64,000 nt of DNA from the NCBI GenBank assembly GCA_029262995.1, contig JAJCYH010000012.1, forward strand, positions 62,001-126,000, given 5' to 3'. The notes beneath the pieces are model-generated. The model saw nothing but the letters and a program-made list of their open reading frames with translations, ran no database searches and was not told the DNA's origin. This document shows positions 17,143 to 26,914 of the stretch, in pieces. This DNA is from Saprospiraceae bacterium. GTDB taxonomy: Bacteria > Bacteroidota > Bacteroidia > Chitinophagales > Saprospiraceae. The stretch's first letter is position 1; each line of letters begins with the position of its first letter. Position numbers and translations under genes: made by a program.

Positions 17143-20100
17143 ATCTTAGAAATGTGATGTCTCCACTCACAATTATATTTTCTCCAGTAATAAGAGTAAG
17201 ATCATAAATAAAGACATAGACGCCCTGCTCTACGTATTGATCATTATATCTACCATCCCATTTGGCATTATCGCTGCCTGGGTCAACATTCAGTCTGTCA
17301 AGCATCTTATTTCCCCAACGGTCAAATATTAAGAAGCTATTAATAAGACTTACTGCTTCATAATTAACTATTCCAAAACTATTGTTGTCAAATGATCCTG
17401 CACTAAATACATTTGGAATATAAAGTTGTGGTTCAAGCACATTGATGTTGATTGTGTCAAATGCGATACATCCATTAAGGTCTGTAAGTTCAACTATAAT
17501 TGTAGTACTATTACTAAAGCTCTCTTTGAGTTCAAGAATGTCAATACCGATTATTTCTGACAGATCTGACCAACTGATTTCTGAAATGTCAGAATCCAAG
17601 ACATTAGTAATTGCAGTTATCGTTATCTCTTCGTTAATATTAATTAATCGATCTTCTCCAAGGCTGATATTTATTATTACAGGTTCATTTATAGTTACAC
17701 TGATTGTTTCAGAGATACAGTTTTCATTTTTGATATATACTTTGTATTTCCCAGGTGCTAAGCCTTCAATAGTTTTGTCACCATTTTGAATTATATCATT
17801 TACGTAACATTCAATATTCTGTCCAGCATCGTTATCAAAAATAATTTCTATTGAACCATTGTTATCACCAAAGCAAAGGATATCTTCAGTAACTAATTCA
17901 AACAAAAGTGCAGATTCTACCTCAATCAGAACGTTTACTTCAGAAGAAAGGCATAAGTTATTTTCTTCTAAATGGTAGATGAGATTATTTTCGCCAATCT
18001 GTAGATCTGAAATGGAAATGATACTGTCAATAGCAATTCCATCTTTTAACCATATTCCTCCATTGTCTTGATTATCTAGCAAAGTGTTTAAGTTAATCTG
18101 TATTTCTTCATCTTCACAAAATATGGGGAAATCCGTTTGGATGCCTGCAAATTTCTGTTCTTCAAGAGTTAATTCAAATGAAATTACATTATTGCATTCT
18201 TGAGGAAAGTTAAGATCTGTAATGGTGTATTTAACTGTATAGACAGACGCCTCTGCTTTCTCAAGGATTATCTCTGAATTGTTTTGCACAAAAATTGGAT
18301 TCATAATTTCTGGATCACTGATAACATCCCATAGACCTTCATAACCACCAAGATCAATTATATCCAATTGAATGGCAGGACCAGTATTGCAGTCCTGTAA
18401 ATCTTGCAATGCGAAAACTGGACATTGGCAGTCCAAAACATTAACGTCTACACCATAGCTGTTGCCTGGACAAGGGTCTTCATAGCCTACAGTACTGAAA
18501 GTAAAGGTGTAAACTCCGGCAGTTAAATTATCAAAATCAACCGTATTGTTATTCAAAATAATGCTGCCAGTATCCCATTCACCAATAGGAATTAAGCCTA
18601 TGAAAATATTATTTAAGTCTATGGTACTGCCAAATATTGAATTATTGCAAATTTCAATTTCTTCTATAAATTCGACTGTGTTTTCTTCATAGCCGCTCAG
18701 TTCTATGTTATTGTTTATGGCATCTAGGCATCTCCCTTTTGCTTCTATTAATCGCCAATTATTTGATTCTTCTTCAATGATAAATTCTACTGAATTGACA
18801 AAATCGTCCAATTCAATGTCTATTATATCTCCTTGTTCATTTTCAAAAGTTAAGCTAACAGGTAGGTAGTTAGATACTTCAAACGTTACATTTACTGAAC
18901 TTCCAATACACTCTTCAAATTGAGTATCAAAGGAAACAATATTATCTTCATACCATAAAATTGGAACACCTTCAGAGAATAAAGTACAAGTTTCTGACAA
19001 TACAGGTTCATTGTTTATTATTGGTGCTATAACCATTGTTAAAAAATACTGCCTATCGGTTTCTAAAGAGTTGGTGAATCTGATTTCGCTATTATACGTT
19101 TCAATAATATTACCAATATTTGCTGATGTGCCGTCATGGATGATGTAGAATATGCTATCACCTTCCGCTAATGTGTAATCTTGATTAAAAATGGAAATAT
19201 CTACCAATTCAGATTTGCAAAGATTTAATTCAGATAAATTAACACTTCCAATCTCAGAAGGGCAATCACAATCAATTGCATCGATTTGAATATTTGCCTC
19301 ACAACCAAAAGCATTAAGTATATTTAAATTATACGTACTACCAGTAGGTATCATGGTTTCGGTATAGATGCTGTCGTATGTTAATTGATTAATGAAAAAT
19401 GGACTTCCATCTGTAAGCTTAATAGTAAGGTTATAGCTAAGTAAATCATCATTGCACTCTGTTTCTAGGTTAACAACACTTGGATCTGGTGATTTGAATA
19501 TATTCAAAGTATCACTTGAGCTGCACCCATTAGTATTTGTTGACCAGACAAGAACATAATCACCAATTTGTTCGAAATTGAAAACACTTGTTGCGTTAGT
19601 TGGATTACTTATGGTAGGTTCTGGTCCTGCAGGGTAACTAATTAGGGACCATTCTCCTTCATTCGGAGATGCATTTAATAACAATTCATTGTCACAGGTA
19701 GAGATATCAACTCCAACATCAGACGGAGCTATTGAAAGCCAGCTGATCATTTGGCTGTTTGAAATGTCGTAACAAGGATCTTCTGGGTCTGGATAGGTGC
19801 CTGTATTATTACCAACAATAAAGCTTACATAATAGATACTATCTAAATCAAGCAACGTATCGTTAAAGTAGAATACCCCATTTAAACTGCTATCTATTTT
19901 TTCTAATGGGTCAAATGTGGATGATAAATGAAGGTAATACATACCCACATCATCATTGTCTAAGAAGCTATTGATCGTACTATCAATATCAATTGAATCC
20001 ATTGTTCCACATTGTGTGATTAGCTCAGAAGGTAAACTACCCGAATTAGTATTACAGTCGCATAATTTATTGCCCATCAAAGATATTGATGAACAGCCAA

Positions 20101-23053
20101 TTGAATCCGTGATAACGATTTCATAAGCCGTACCACTAAGAATAGGGACTGAAGTAAACTTGTTATTATTAAAAATGCCGTTCAGAGTGCTGGTGTATGG
20201 AAGGTTACCTCCTTCAATTGAAAATGAAACTTGATAAAAATCTGAAGTGTTATTACAAATCTCAGTAACTTCGGATATAGTTGGTTTACCTTGAAAGTTT
20301 ATAGTAATTTCCATAGAGTCAACACATGCTTGATTGCTGATTTGATATTTATAAGAGTAAGTGCCTGGACTTGATACACTTATTTCTACAGGTAATGTTT
20401 CATTGTTTGAAAAAACAGATGTTCCTGGACCCGCAGTTTGTGAAAAAATTATAGTAATCATATCTAAACTAGATTCACTATCTATAATTACGCTATTGTC
20501 ACAAGAAGGTAACGGAATGATTAAATCAATTTCAGGAGAATCGTAAAATATTATGGGTTGCCCTTCAGAAACCGATAGACAATCATCTGTCAGATCTACT
20601 TCAATGTCTAGAGAATTGCCGACGACATAGGATATATAATAAACCTGACCAGGAACCAAGCGATCATCATATTCAAAAATACCATTTTCATTAATTTCAA
20701 AAACGAATCCAAGCTCGTCATCATCTCCATCATGCAAGTAGTATAAGCCTATATCATTATTGTCGAGGACGCCATCTTCTTCCCATTCAGCTACTATAAG
20801 TTCATTGTTTACCAGACATGCGGATAAGACGGTAAGGCTCATTGTTCCTGCATCACTTTGACAAGGACAGGTATAATCCCCTTCAAGAACTGTTGTACAT
20901 CCTTGGTCATCTATGATTTCAAAATCATAAGCATTGCCATTCGATAGGAGGCCGGATGTATAAGTATTTCCAGTAATTTCTTCACCGTCAATGGAATAAG
21001 GTGCTGTCCCATTAACTATTTCAAAGGAGACAGTATAGTTGTAATCAAGGTCACAATCATATGTTGGTTCACTTATACTTAATGACTCAAAAATTTGAAC
21101 TATAATTATATCAGTAACCTCACAAGCAGCATTGCTTTCAGTAGCTGCAATTTCGTATATACCTGATTGTGAAAATCCTGCAGTTGTTAAAGCCTCGTCA
21201 TCTGGATCGAAACTAACGGTACCTGGACCACTAATTAATGTCCATTCAATATCATTGTCTGGATTTGATTCTAGTTCTAGGTCAATAGTCAATTCGCAAG
21301 ATAATTCAGGCTCTAGAATTTCTGGTTCAGGTATAGGGAATATATTTATCTGATCACATTCGGGTCCTATACTTTCACATTCTGTTTCAATTTCTAAGCA
21401 TATTAATGCGATGCCAGGATTCAATGCTTCATATTCTACCGCATTGCTTCCTTGTCCAGATATAATATTTAGATTTGTTGCTGTCCAGATGTAATTTAGA
21501 ATATCAGTATTCTCATTTATTTCACTTAAGCCAATTTCATTAGTGCATAGGTCTGATGGACTATCTATATCATCAGGTAATTCTGTAGTAAGCTCAATAT
21601 CAATTTCAATACAAACAGGATCTATTTCACAAGTACCACCTAATAGTTCAACACACAATTCTTCAGTTGTTTCAAAGTCCGGCCACTCTATTTCAACAGT
21701 ATTACTCGATTGATTTAGAATGGTCCCGCCTGTCACTTCATATTCATAATTGCTTCCTGTTGGTGGAGGTGGGTTAACTGTATATATTTCGGTCGAACCT
21801 GGACAAGGCATAAGTTCTCCTGTAATTTCAAAATCAGGTGTGATATCTAAGACCTCTATTGAAATACATTCTTCTTCATCACCACATTCAGATTCTATGA
21901 CGACACAAAATTCACCTGGACCACTAACAAAAGTGATTGTAATAATTCCATCTACAAAGTCAAATTGGGAAACCGATCCTGATGTAATTGTAGTTAGATA
22001 TGTTAAAGATGGATCATAGTTTAGTATTTCCCACATCTCTTCTTCATCTGCGCAAACTACCGTTGGACCCGATAGAGTTGGTGGGCTTACCGGCATATCA
22101 ATGGTGATATCAATACAATTATCAGAGATATCGGCACAATATAAATCATCATCAATCTGATCTTGAATATCATCCAATTCCAAACTTCCATCTGCAGAAG
22201 GTAGATCTGTTTCATCGTCAATTAAATAAGAGAGACCACATATTTGATAGATTCCAGAAGCATATGAGCTTAGATCTGTATCAGTGGAAATATCTTCTAT
22301 TATATCCGTTTCGAGATCAATGATGATATAGGTATAGTCAAATTCTGCAGCTGGTGGTTCGCCACCGTTTGGGTAGCTTGGAGGAAAATCAACATCTAAA
22401 GAGGCATCTCCTTCACAAGCTGTAAAAGATGATCCAGAAAGTTCACCACCATTTGCAAGACAGCTAGAAGGGTTGTCACATTCATCTGCATTTGCGCAAT
22501 CTAAACCTGAGTCATCCGTAAATACCAAATACCAGTCTAATAATTCTCCATTATCAAGAAATACATTATCTGTCATTTCAAGTTCCCACTCACCATCTAC
22601 AGAACCGGTTAAATCTTCAAGACATCCGATTGCAGGATAATAGCTTCCATTATAGAATTCATTGGGTAAATATCCTGCATCTGTATCAAATACTGCAGGA
22701 AACCCAGCATCTGGATCGGCGCTTTCTCCACATGGCACAAAACAAATTTCAAATGTAATATTATCGTTAACTGCAATCCCAGTATTGATCATTAAGTCTA
22801 TTTCATCTCCAGAAGGAGCAATTAAAACCATATCTAACTCTTGTATTGCATCATAGACTAGCTCAATACATACCATACAAAGCGATTGTCCATTTGATCC
22901 TAACGTATTGTTATTGGCACCTGAAATATCGAGCAGACTTGAAGCTGTACCATTATTGGGAATAACGACGGCACAGTCTGTACATTCACATTGGCTATTT
23001 AACGAGAAGTTAAAGAGAATGACTAAAATGAATGAAAGTAGGGTCTTTACCAT
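17141..23053 (-). CDS. Giant secreted surface protein with P-domain, Ig/PKD- and SprB-like repeats and T9SS type B (gliding C-terminal) domain
   Basis: Secreted protein of 1970 residues. Signal peptide 1-20. A Cys-rich proprotein-convertase P-domain lies at about 55-180 (LDMVLIAPSGDEIDLM ... GEWELEMTDN). It is followed by PKD/Ig-like units (about 320-660), each with a YxWT-like core and G-x-G-x-x-F. Three tandem modules of about 265 residues follow (665-1375), then further Ig and SprB-like units (about 1375-1860). The last 95 residues (LYIPNVFSAGSFDNN, FLIFDRWGNKM, WDGRYNDQYVEQGVYVFIYD) are the gliding-motility C-terminal domain, a T9SS type B signal. It is probably anchored at the cell surface and acts as adhesin or scaffold. 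Very acidic and rich in Asn/Ser. No catalytic domain was seen. Confidence 0.9.
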   Translation of the reverse strand: MVKTLLSFILVILFNFSLNSQCECTDCAVVIPNNGTASSLLDISGANNNTLGSNGQSLCMVCIELVYDAIQELDMVLIAPSGDEIDLMINTGIAVNDNITFEICFVPCGESADPDAGFPAVFDTDAGYLPNEFYNGSYYPAIGCLEDLTGSVDGEWELEMTDNVFLDNGELLDWYLVFTDDSGLDCANADECDNPSSCLANGGELSGSSFTACEGDASLDVDFPPSYPNGGEPPAAEFDYTYIIIDLETDIIEDISTDTDLSSYASGIYQICGLSYLIDDETDLPSADGSLELDDIQDQIDDDLYCADISDNCIDITIDMPVSPPTLSGPTVVCADEEEMWEILNYDPSLTYLTTITSGSVSQFDFVDGIITITFVSGPGEFCVVIESECGDEEECISIEVLDITPDFEITGELMPCPGSTEIYTVNPPPPTGSNYEYEVTGGTILNQSSNTVEIEWPDFETTEELCVELLGGTCEIDPVCIEIDIELTTELPDDIDSPSDLCTNEIGLSEINENTDILNYIWTATNLNIISGQGSNAVEYEALNPGIALICLEIETECESIGPECDQINIFPIPEPEILEPELSCELTIDLELESNPDNDIEWTLISGPGTVSFDPDDEALTTAGFSQSGIYEIAATESNAACEVTDIIIVQIFESLSISEPTYDCDLDYNYTVSFEIVNGTAPYSIDGEEITGNTYTSGLLSNGNAYDFEIIDDQGCTTVLEGDYTCPCQSDAGTMSLTVLSACLVNNELIVAEWEEDGVLDNNDIGLYYLHDGDDDELGFVFEINENGIFEYDDRLVPGQVYYISYVVGNSLDIEVDLTDDCLSVSEGQPIIFYDSPEIDLIIPLPSCDNSVIIDSESSLDMITIIFSQTAGPGTSVFSNNETLPVEISVSSPGTYSYKYQISNQACVDSMEITINFQGKPTISEVTEICNNTSDFYQVSFSIEGGNLPYTSTLNGIFNNNKFTSVPILSGTAYEIVITDSIGCSSISLMGNKLCDCNTNSGSLPSELITQCGTMDSIDIDSTINSFLDNDDVGMYYLHLSSTFDPLEKIDSSLNGVFYFNDTLLDLDSIYYVSFIVGNNTGTYPDPEDPCYDISNSQMISWLSIAPSDVGVDISTCDNELLLNASPNEGEWSLISYPAGPEPTISNPTNATSVFNFEQIGDYVLVWSTNTNGCSSSDTLNIFKSPDPSVVNLETECNDDLLSYNLTIKLTDGSPFFINQLTYDSIYTETMIPTGSTYNLNILNAFGCEANIQIDAIDCDCPSEIGSVNLSELNLCKSELVDISIFNQDYTLAEGDSIFYIIHDGTSANIGNIIETYNSEIRFTNSLETDRQYFLTMVIAPIINNEPVLSETCTLFSEGVPILWYEDNIVSFDTQFEECIGSSVNVTFEVSNYLPVSLTFENEQGDIIDIELDDFVNSVEFIIEEESNNWRLIEAKGRCLDAINNNIELSGYEENTVEFIEEIEICNNSIFGSTIDLNNIFIGLIPIGEWDTGSIILNNNTVDFDNLTAGVYTFTFSTVGYEDPCPGNSYGVDVNVLDCQCPVFALQDLQDCNTGPAIQLDIIDLGGYEGLWDVISDPEIMNPIFVQNNSEIILEKAEASVYTVKYTITDLNFPQECNNVISFELTLEEQKFAGIQTDFPIFCEDEEIQINLNTLLDNQDNGGIWLKDGIAIDSIISISDLQIGENNLIYHLEENNLCLSSEVNVLIEVESALLFELVTEDILCFGDNNGSIEIIFDNDAGQNIECYVNDIIQNGDKTIEGLAPGKYKVYIKNENCISETISVTINEPVIINISLGEDRLININEEITITAITNVLDSDISEISWSDLSEIIGIDILELKESFSNSTTIIVELTDLNGCIAFDTININVLEPQLYIPNVFSAGSFDNNSFGIVNYEAVSLINSFLIFDRWGNKMLDRLNVDPGSDNAKWDGRYNDQYVEQGVYVFIYDLTLITGENIIVSGDITFLR
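18931..21061 (-). repeat. Three degenerate tandem protein modules (about 265 residues each) inside the giant T9SS protein
   Basis: Residues about 665-925, 925-1195 and 1195-1375 repeat the same order: a SprB-like unit, then a second domain beginning C-x-(S/T)-x-x-G-(T/S), then a PKD-like unit (the last copy is shorter). Anchors are CQSDAGTM, CNTNSGSL and CPSEIGSV (about residues 731, 999, 1263), DNNDIGLYYLHDG / DNDDVGMYYLHLS / EGDSIFYIIHDG, YYISYVVGN / YYVSFIVGN / YFLTMVIAP, and SEGQPIIFY / SNSQMISWL / SEGVPILWY. The copies are diverged, so they are old duplications. Confidence 0.75.
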
Positions 23054-23248
23054 TTTGGTATTATATTATAAATAATGTGCAAGTTGGTCTAAAAGGATTG
23101 CTGGATATTATAAGAATTCCGCTGTTAAAAATTAAAGTTATCGATAATTTCATGCACTTTATCCTTTTATCTTGAATTTATAGGATTCCATTAATAATAT
23201 TAATGTAACGCAAATGATTATAGTTTCGTCTAACTTAAAAAAGAAGAA

Positions 23249-23941
23249 ATGAAAGAATTTACTTTAATTTTTATTATGATAGCTACATCCTTCTGCCTCT
23301 CTGCACAAAAGGAACAGCGGGGCTTAAGTAATTATAATTTCATCGATGTTGCTGGTGGGATTAGAATAGAATTATTTGATGGTGAACCTAAAGCAGAGAT
23401 CAATGTAATCAAAGGTGAGCTAGACAGACTCATTACGGAAGTAAAGAATGGTACTTTACATATCAAATTTGAAAAGAATTCAGGCTTTTGGAATAATGGA
23501 GGGCAAAAGGCAGAAATCAAATTGTATGGAGCTCAGAATATTGAAGGAATCGACGCTTCATCAGGTTCTAGAGTGTATTCAGAATCTTTTGTAAAAAGTG
23601 ATGACTTTGAATTAGGTGTTTCCAGTGGAGCAAGGGTTGACTTACATCTGCAGTCAGGATCTGTATCTGCATCTGTGAGTTCTGGTGCCTCTGTTGATAT
23701 AGAAGGTGAGGGTCGTACAATAAATGTTAAGTCTAGTTCGGGAGGTAAATTTGACGGCAAAAAATTTAAATGTGAAAATGCTGAGGCAAAAGCTAGCAGT
23801 GGTGGAGCAGCAATTGTATGGGCTACTGATTCCTTTTCAGCGAAGGCAAGCTCTGGTGGTTTGGTAAAATATAAGGGAGATCCGAAACATGTACAAGTTG
23901 ATGTAGGAAAATATTCAGGAGGTAATGTTTCTAAAATATAA
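23249..23941 (+). CDS. Head GIN domain protein (DUF2807), secreted
   Basis: Exported protein of 230 residues. Signal peptide 1-19 ends in LSAQ. The body is the DUF2807 'head GIN' beta-helix, with successive rungs such as GIDASSGSRVYSESF, ELGVSSGARVDLHLQSG, ASVSSGASVDIEG and AKASSGGAAIVWA. Each turn repeats an S-S-G-(G/A) corner. The family is described as putative adhesin or auto-transporter-like, but its function is not settled. Codon use and composition do not stand out. It is a monocistronic gene ending at the hairpin at 23949. Confidence 0.88.
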   Translation: MKEFTLIFIMIATSFCLSAQKEQRGLSNYNFIDVAGGIRIELFDGEPKAEINVIKGELDRLITEVKNGTLHIKFEKNSGFWNNGGQKAEIKLYGAQNIEGIDASSGSRVYSESFVKSDDFELGVSSGARVDLHLQSGSVSASVSSGASVDIEGEGRTINVKSSSGGKFDGKKFKCENAEAKASSGGAAIVWATDSFSAKASSGGLVKYKGDPKHVQVDVGKYSGGNVSKI

Positions 23942-23948
23942 TAAAAGT

Positions 23949-23972
23949 GGCCATCAATTTGATGGCCCTTTT
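23949..23972. terminator. Bidirectional terminator
   Basis: Perfect 8-base stem GGCCATCA / TGATGGCC with a 3-base loop, A-rich on the left and TTTT on the right. It serves the head-GIN gene (plus) and probably the convergent Bor-like gene (minus). Confidence 0.75.
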
Positions 23973-23976
23973 CATA

Positions 23977-24273
23977 TTATTTTTGTACTTCAACAGTTTT
24001 TACTTCAATTGAGACAATACGTGTAAAAAACGAAACAACCAAATCCACGAACGTGTGTGTTGTTGTGATGGTATAATCATCTTTTCCTGCCATTGCTTTT
24101 GTATCAACTTCTTCTCCTATAGGAACAAGCCCCCATACTGCATACCATTGTTTCTTAGCAACGGCAACACCTGTTTGAGCACCATCGCCAACAACGTGTG
24201 TGTTGGTATAGCATGATGAAATAGTAAATGCTAAACAAATTAACAATACGATACCCTTAATTGATTTTTTCAT
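23977..24273 (-). CDS. Bor-like small lipoprotein
   Basis: Lipoprotein of 98 residues with lipobox ISSC (Cys 21). The mature part YAVWGLVPIGEEVDTKAMAG is followed by a Thr-rich strand (DYTITTTHTF) and then VDLVVSFFTRIVSIEVKTVEV. The layout matches the Bor / YfjS-type lipoprotein family known from phage lambda and many bacterial genomes: a central FxxGxxPxG(E)xVD region, then a Thr/Gln-rich strand, then a hydrophobic helix near the end. Function outside phage is unknown; no phage genes are near. It starts 9 bases from the end of the upstream lipoprotein gene, so co-transcription is likely. Confidence 0.72.
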   Translation of the reverse strand: MKKSIKGIVLLICLAFTISSCYTNTHVVGDGAQTGVAVAKKQWYAVWGLVPIGEEVDTKAMAGKDDYTITTTHTFVDLVVSFFTRIVSIEVKTVEVQK

Positions 24274-24282
24274 AAATGAAAT

Positions 24283-24822
24283 TTAAGTATTAATGAAATT
24301 AGTTTGTCCTAAAATAGATTCTATCAGCAATATATTTTTTTCTGAATAATGAGTGTTGCTGATATATATGTTTAATTCGTCAGTAGACGTATTGTTATCG
24401 TAAATCAATTTAAAAATAGTTTGATTTTCGTTTTTCATAATAACTTGAGTCAACTTTAATTCGTTTTTAATAAAATTTGACAAATCAAGGATCTCTTCTT
24501 GCAATGTGTTATCGTCTTTTAACTTTTGGTAATAATTAAATGAGTTTGGTGCTCTCTTTTGAAGTTTCGAAAAGATGACAGCAACTTGTAGATCTGAATT
24601 GGTGACAATATAGCTTGGATTAGTATTAAGGTCTGATTGAATGGTGTCTTTAATCCATCCTTCAAGATGCTCGATTACCATATTATGGAAAGTATCTTTT
24701 TGTGCAAAATCAAAATAGGTAGAGTCAAGACGGAATTCCACCTCTTGTACTCTTTCCTGCTTCGGTTCTTCCTTACAGTTGATCAAACAAAGAAGGACCA
24801 AAATAAATACAATATACCGCAT
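24283..24822 (-). CDS. Hypothetical lipoprotein, 179 aa
   Basis: I do not recognise the family. The start MRYIVFILVLLCLINCKEEPKQE is a short lipoprotein signal with Cys 16 (LINC). The mature part is mixed alpha/beta with acidic and Lys residues and no motif I can name (VEFRLDSTYFDFAQKD; HNMVIEHLEGWIKDT). It is followed within 9 bases by the Bor-like lipoprotein. A strong terminator (24843-24877) separates it from the isc operon, so it needs its own promoter. Confidence 0.65.
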   Translation of the reverse strand: MRYIVFILVLLCLINCKEEPKQERVQEVEFRLDSTYFDFAQKDTFHNMVIEHLEGWIKDTIQSDLNTNPSYIVTNSDLQVAVIFSKLQKRAPNSFNYYQKLKDDNTLQEEILDLSNFIKNELKLTQVIMKNENQTIFKLIYDNNTSTDELNIYISNTHYSEKNILLIESILGQTNFINT

Positions 24823-24842
24823 CTATTTTTTATGCAATTTTA

Positions 24843-24877
24843 CAAAAAAAAAAGGGGTTTTGTGAAAACAAAACCCT
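24843..24877 (-). terminator. Intrinsic terminator of the isc operon
   Basis: Perfect 8-base stem GGGTTTTG / CAAAACCC with a 6-base loop. The A-run at 24844-24853 becomes a ten-base U-run on the minus strand. It lies 25 bases past the iscA stop. Confidence 0.85.
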
Positions 24878-24901
24878 GAAAGTTTATCTTAATTATTACG
24901 A

Positions 24902-25228
24902 TTACACGGCGAAACTTTCTCCACAACCACATGTCCTTGAGGCATTTGGGTTGTTAAAGAAAAATCCTTTTCCATTTAAGCCACCAGAAAACTCAAGTGT
25001 AGTATTACATAGATATAAAAAACTTTTTAAATCGGTTACTACTTTGACTTCATTGTCTTCAAAGATTTGATCATCAGCTTGCTTTTTGTCATCAAAATCT
25101 AATTGGTAACTTAATCCCGAACATCCTCCAGAAGTTACAGACACTCTGACAAAGTGGTTCTCTGTAATATTTGAACCTGACTTTAGTTCAGTGATTTTAT
25201 CCTTAGCTGAATCTGCTACGAAAATCAT
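24902..25228 (-). CDS. iscA: Iron-sulfur cluster assembly A-type carrier (IscA/ErpA family)
   Basis: Carrier of 108 residues that receives and transfers [2Fe-2S] or [4Fe-4S] clusters. The three family cysteines are present: C36 (SGGCSGLSYQLDF) and C100/C102 (RTCGCGESF). Length is typical. It is the last gene of iscS-iscU-iscA, 8 bases after iscU, and ends before the hairpin at 24843. Calling it IscA rather than ErpA rests on operon position. Confidence 0.93.
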   Translation of the reverse strand: MIFVADSAKDKITELKSGSNITENHFVRVSVTSGGCSGLSYQLDFDDKKQADDQIFEDNEVKVVTDLKSFLYLCNTTLEFSGGLNGKGFFFNNPNASRTCGCGESFAV

Positions 25229-25236
25229 AGAAATAA

Positions 25237-25620
25237 CTATTTATTTTTGGACTGGTAATCTGCTATGGCACTCTTAATAGCATCTTCTGCTAACACAGAG
25301 CAGTGAATTTTTACAGGAGGTAGTGCCAGTTCTTCAACTATATCCATATTGTCAATAGTCATTGCTTCATCGATGGTTTTACCTTTAAGCCACTCTGTTG
25401 CAAGCGAGGAAGAAGCAATTGCAGAACCACAGCCAAAAGTTTTAAATTTTGCGTCTTTTATGATTTTGGAGCTATCATCTACTTCTATTTGAAGTCTCAT
25501 AACATCTCCACATTCTGGTGCACCGACCAAACCCGTTCCAACGCTTTTCTTGCTTTTGTCTAAAGTACCTACATTCTTAGGTGTTTTAAAATGCTCTAGT
25601 AATTTATCTGAATATGCCAT
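25237..25620 (-). CDS. iscU: Fe-S cluster scaffold IscU
   Basis: Scaffold of 127 residues on which new Fe-S clusters are built with sulfur from IscS. Cluster ligands are C37 (GAPECGDVM, with D39), C64 (KTFGCGSAIASSS) and C107 (IHCSVLAEDA). The LPPVK chaperone-recognition motif (residues 100-104) is intact, which implies that an HscA-type Hsp70 or DnaK still acts on it, although hscA and hscB are not in this cluster. Start ATG is 51 bases past iscS. Confidence 0.96.
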   Translation of the reverse strand: MAYSDKLLEHFKTPKNVGTLDKSKKSVGTGLVGAPECGDVMRLQIEVDDSSKIIKDAKFKTFGCGSAIASSSLATEWLKGKTIDEAMTIDNMDIVEELALPPVKIHCSVLAEDAIKSAIADYQSKNK

Positions 25621-25671
25621 TTACATCGTTTTAATAGATAACAAAATTATTATTCTTTAGGTTCAAAAGTA

Positions 25672-26892
25672 TTAATGTTCTGACCATTCTACTGCATCTA
25701 AGTCAATTCCTTCTTTATACATCTCCCAAATTGGGCTTAAATCTCTCATATGAGTTACACCTGCTGAAACTTGCTTTATCGTAATATCAATTTCTTCTTC
25801 TGTTGTAAATCTTCCCAGGGAAAACCTAATCGAAGAATGTGCAAGATCGTCACCAAGTCCTAATGCAATCAAAACATAAGAAGGTTCTAGAGAAGCTGAA
25901 GTACAAGCAGAACCAGAAGATACACCAATATTTTGGTTAAATGTCATCATCAGGCCTTCTCCTTCAACATGTTTAAACGAAATATTAGTTACATGAGGCA
26001 TTCTGTTTTCCAATGACCCATTTATATAGATTTCTTCAAGTTGTTCTGAAAATGCGTTCTCCAGTTTGTCTCTTAAGTAAGATAATCTTTTAGCTTCCTC
26101 TTCCATTTCAAGCATTGCAAGCTCTGCAGCTTTACCCATTCCTACAATTCCTGGTACATTCAAAGTGCCAGATCGCATTCCTCTTTCATGTCCTCCACCA
26201 TCTATTTGTGCAGTTACCTTGACACGAGGATTTTTTCTGTTGACAAAAAGCACGCCTACACCTTTAGGGCCATACATTTTATGACCGGTGAAAGCCATTA
26301 AATGGATCCCCAATTCTTTTGGATGAACAGGTATTTTGCCTATTGCCTGTGTTGCGTCACTCATAAAAAGCACACCCTTTTTTGCGCAAAGCTCACCAAT
26401 TTCTTTCATTGGTTGTATTACTCCAGTTTCATTGTTGGCATACATAATAGAAACGAGAATAGTATTCTCTTTTATAGCATTTTCTAGCTTACTCAAATCC
26501 ACAAGACCGTCAGCTTCAACATCAAGATAGGTCACTTCACCACCCATTTTTTCTATTTTCTTACAAGAGTCGAGGACTGCTTTATGTTCAGTTTTCAGAG
26601 TGATAATATGATTACCTTTTCTAGAGTACATTTCATACACACCTTTTAATGCTAGATTGTCTGATTCTGTTGCTCCTGAAGTAAAAATTATTTCTCTGGA
26701 ATCTACATCAATAAGTTTTGCTATTTGTTCTCTTGCATTATCTACGGCTTTTTCTGCTGCCCATCCAAAGGGATGATTTCTACTTGCTGCATTACCATGA
26801 AATTGGCTGAAATATGGCAACATAGCTTCTACAACTCTAGGATCTGTAGGCGTTGTAGCATTATTATCTAGATATATTAATTTACTATTCAT
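25672..26892 (-). CDS. iscS: Cysteine desulfurase IscS
   Basis: PLP-dependent enzyme of 406 residues that converts cysteine to alanine and passes persulfide sulfur to IscU. Key residues are visible: H104 (KTEHK), the PLP lysine K205 (FTGHKMYGPKG), and the catalytic loop Cys C330 (SSGSACTSAS). Length matches group I desulfurases. It is first in the operon. The gene has a TATATTTG box 23 bases before the ATG, but no IscR gene or evident operator was seen. Confidence 0.96.
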   Translation of the reverse strand: MNSKLIYLDNNATTPTDPRVVEAMLPYFSQFHGNAASRNHPFGWAAEKAVDNAREQIAKLIDVDSREIIFTSGATESDNLALKGVYEMYSRKGNHIITLKTEHKAVLDSCKKIEKMGGEVTYLDVEADGLVDLSKLENAIKENTILVSIMYANNETGVIQPMKEIGELCAKKGVLFMSDATQAIGKIPVHPKELGIHLMAFTGHKMYGPKGVGVLFVNRKNPRVKVTAQIDGGGHERGMRSGTLNVPGIVGMGKAAELAMLEMEEEAKRLSYLRDKLENAFSEQLEEIYINGSLENRMPHVTNISFKHVEGEGLMMTFNQNIGVSSGSACTSASLEPSYVLIALGLGDDLAHSSIRFSLGRFTTEEEIDITIKQVSAGVTHMRDLSPIWEMYKEGIDLDAVEWSEH

Positions 26893-26914
26893 TTTTAAGT
26901 TGATAGATATTTTG

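Noticed and set aside
17442-22856. Several plus-strand open frames inside the giant T9SS gene
   Set aside because: They are Ser/Ile/Val-rich antisense shadows of Asn/Asp/Ser-rich repeats.
23977-24273. Prophage remnant because of the Bor-like lipoprotein
   Set aside because: Bor-like proteins are common in chromosomes; no integrase, terminase or other phage gene is near.
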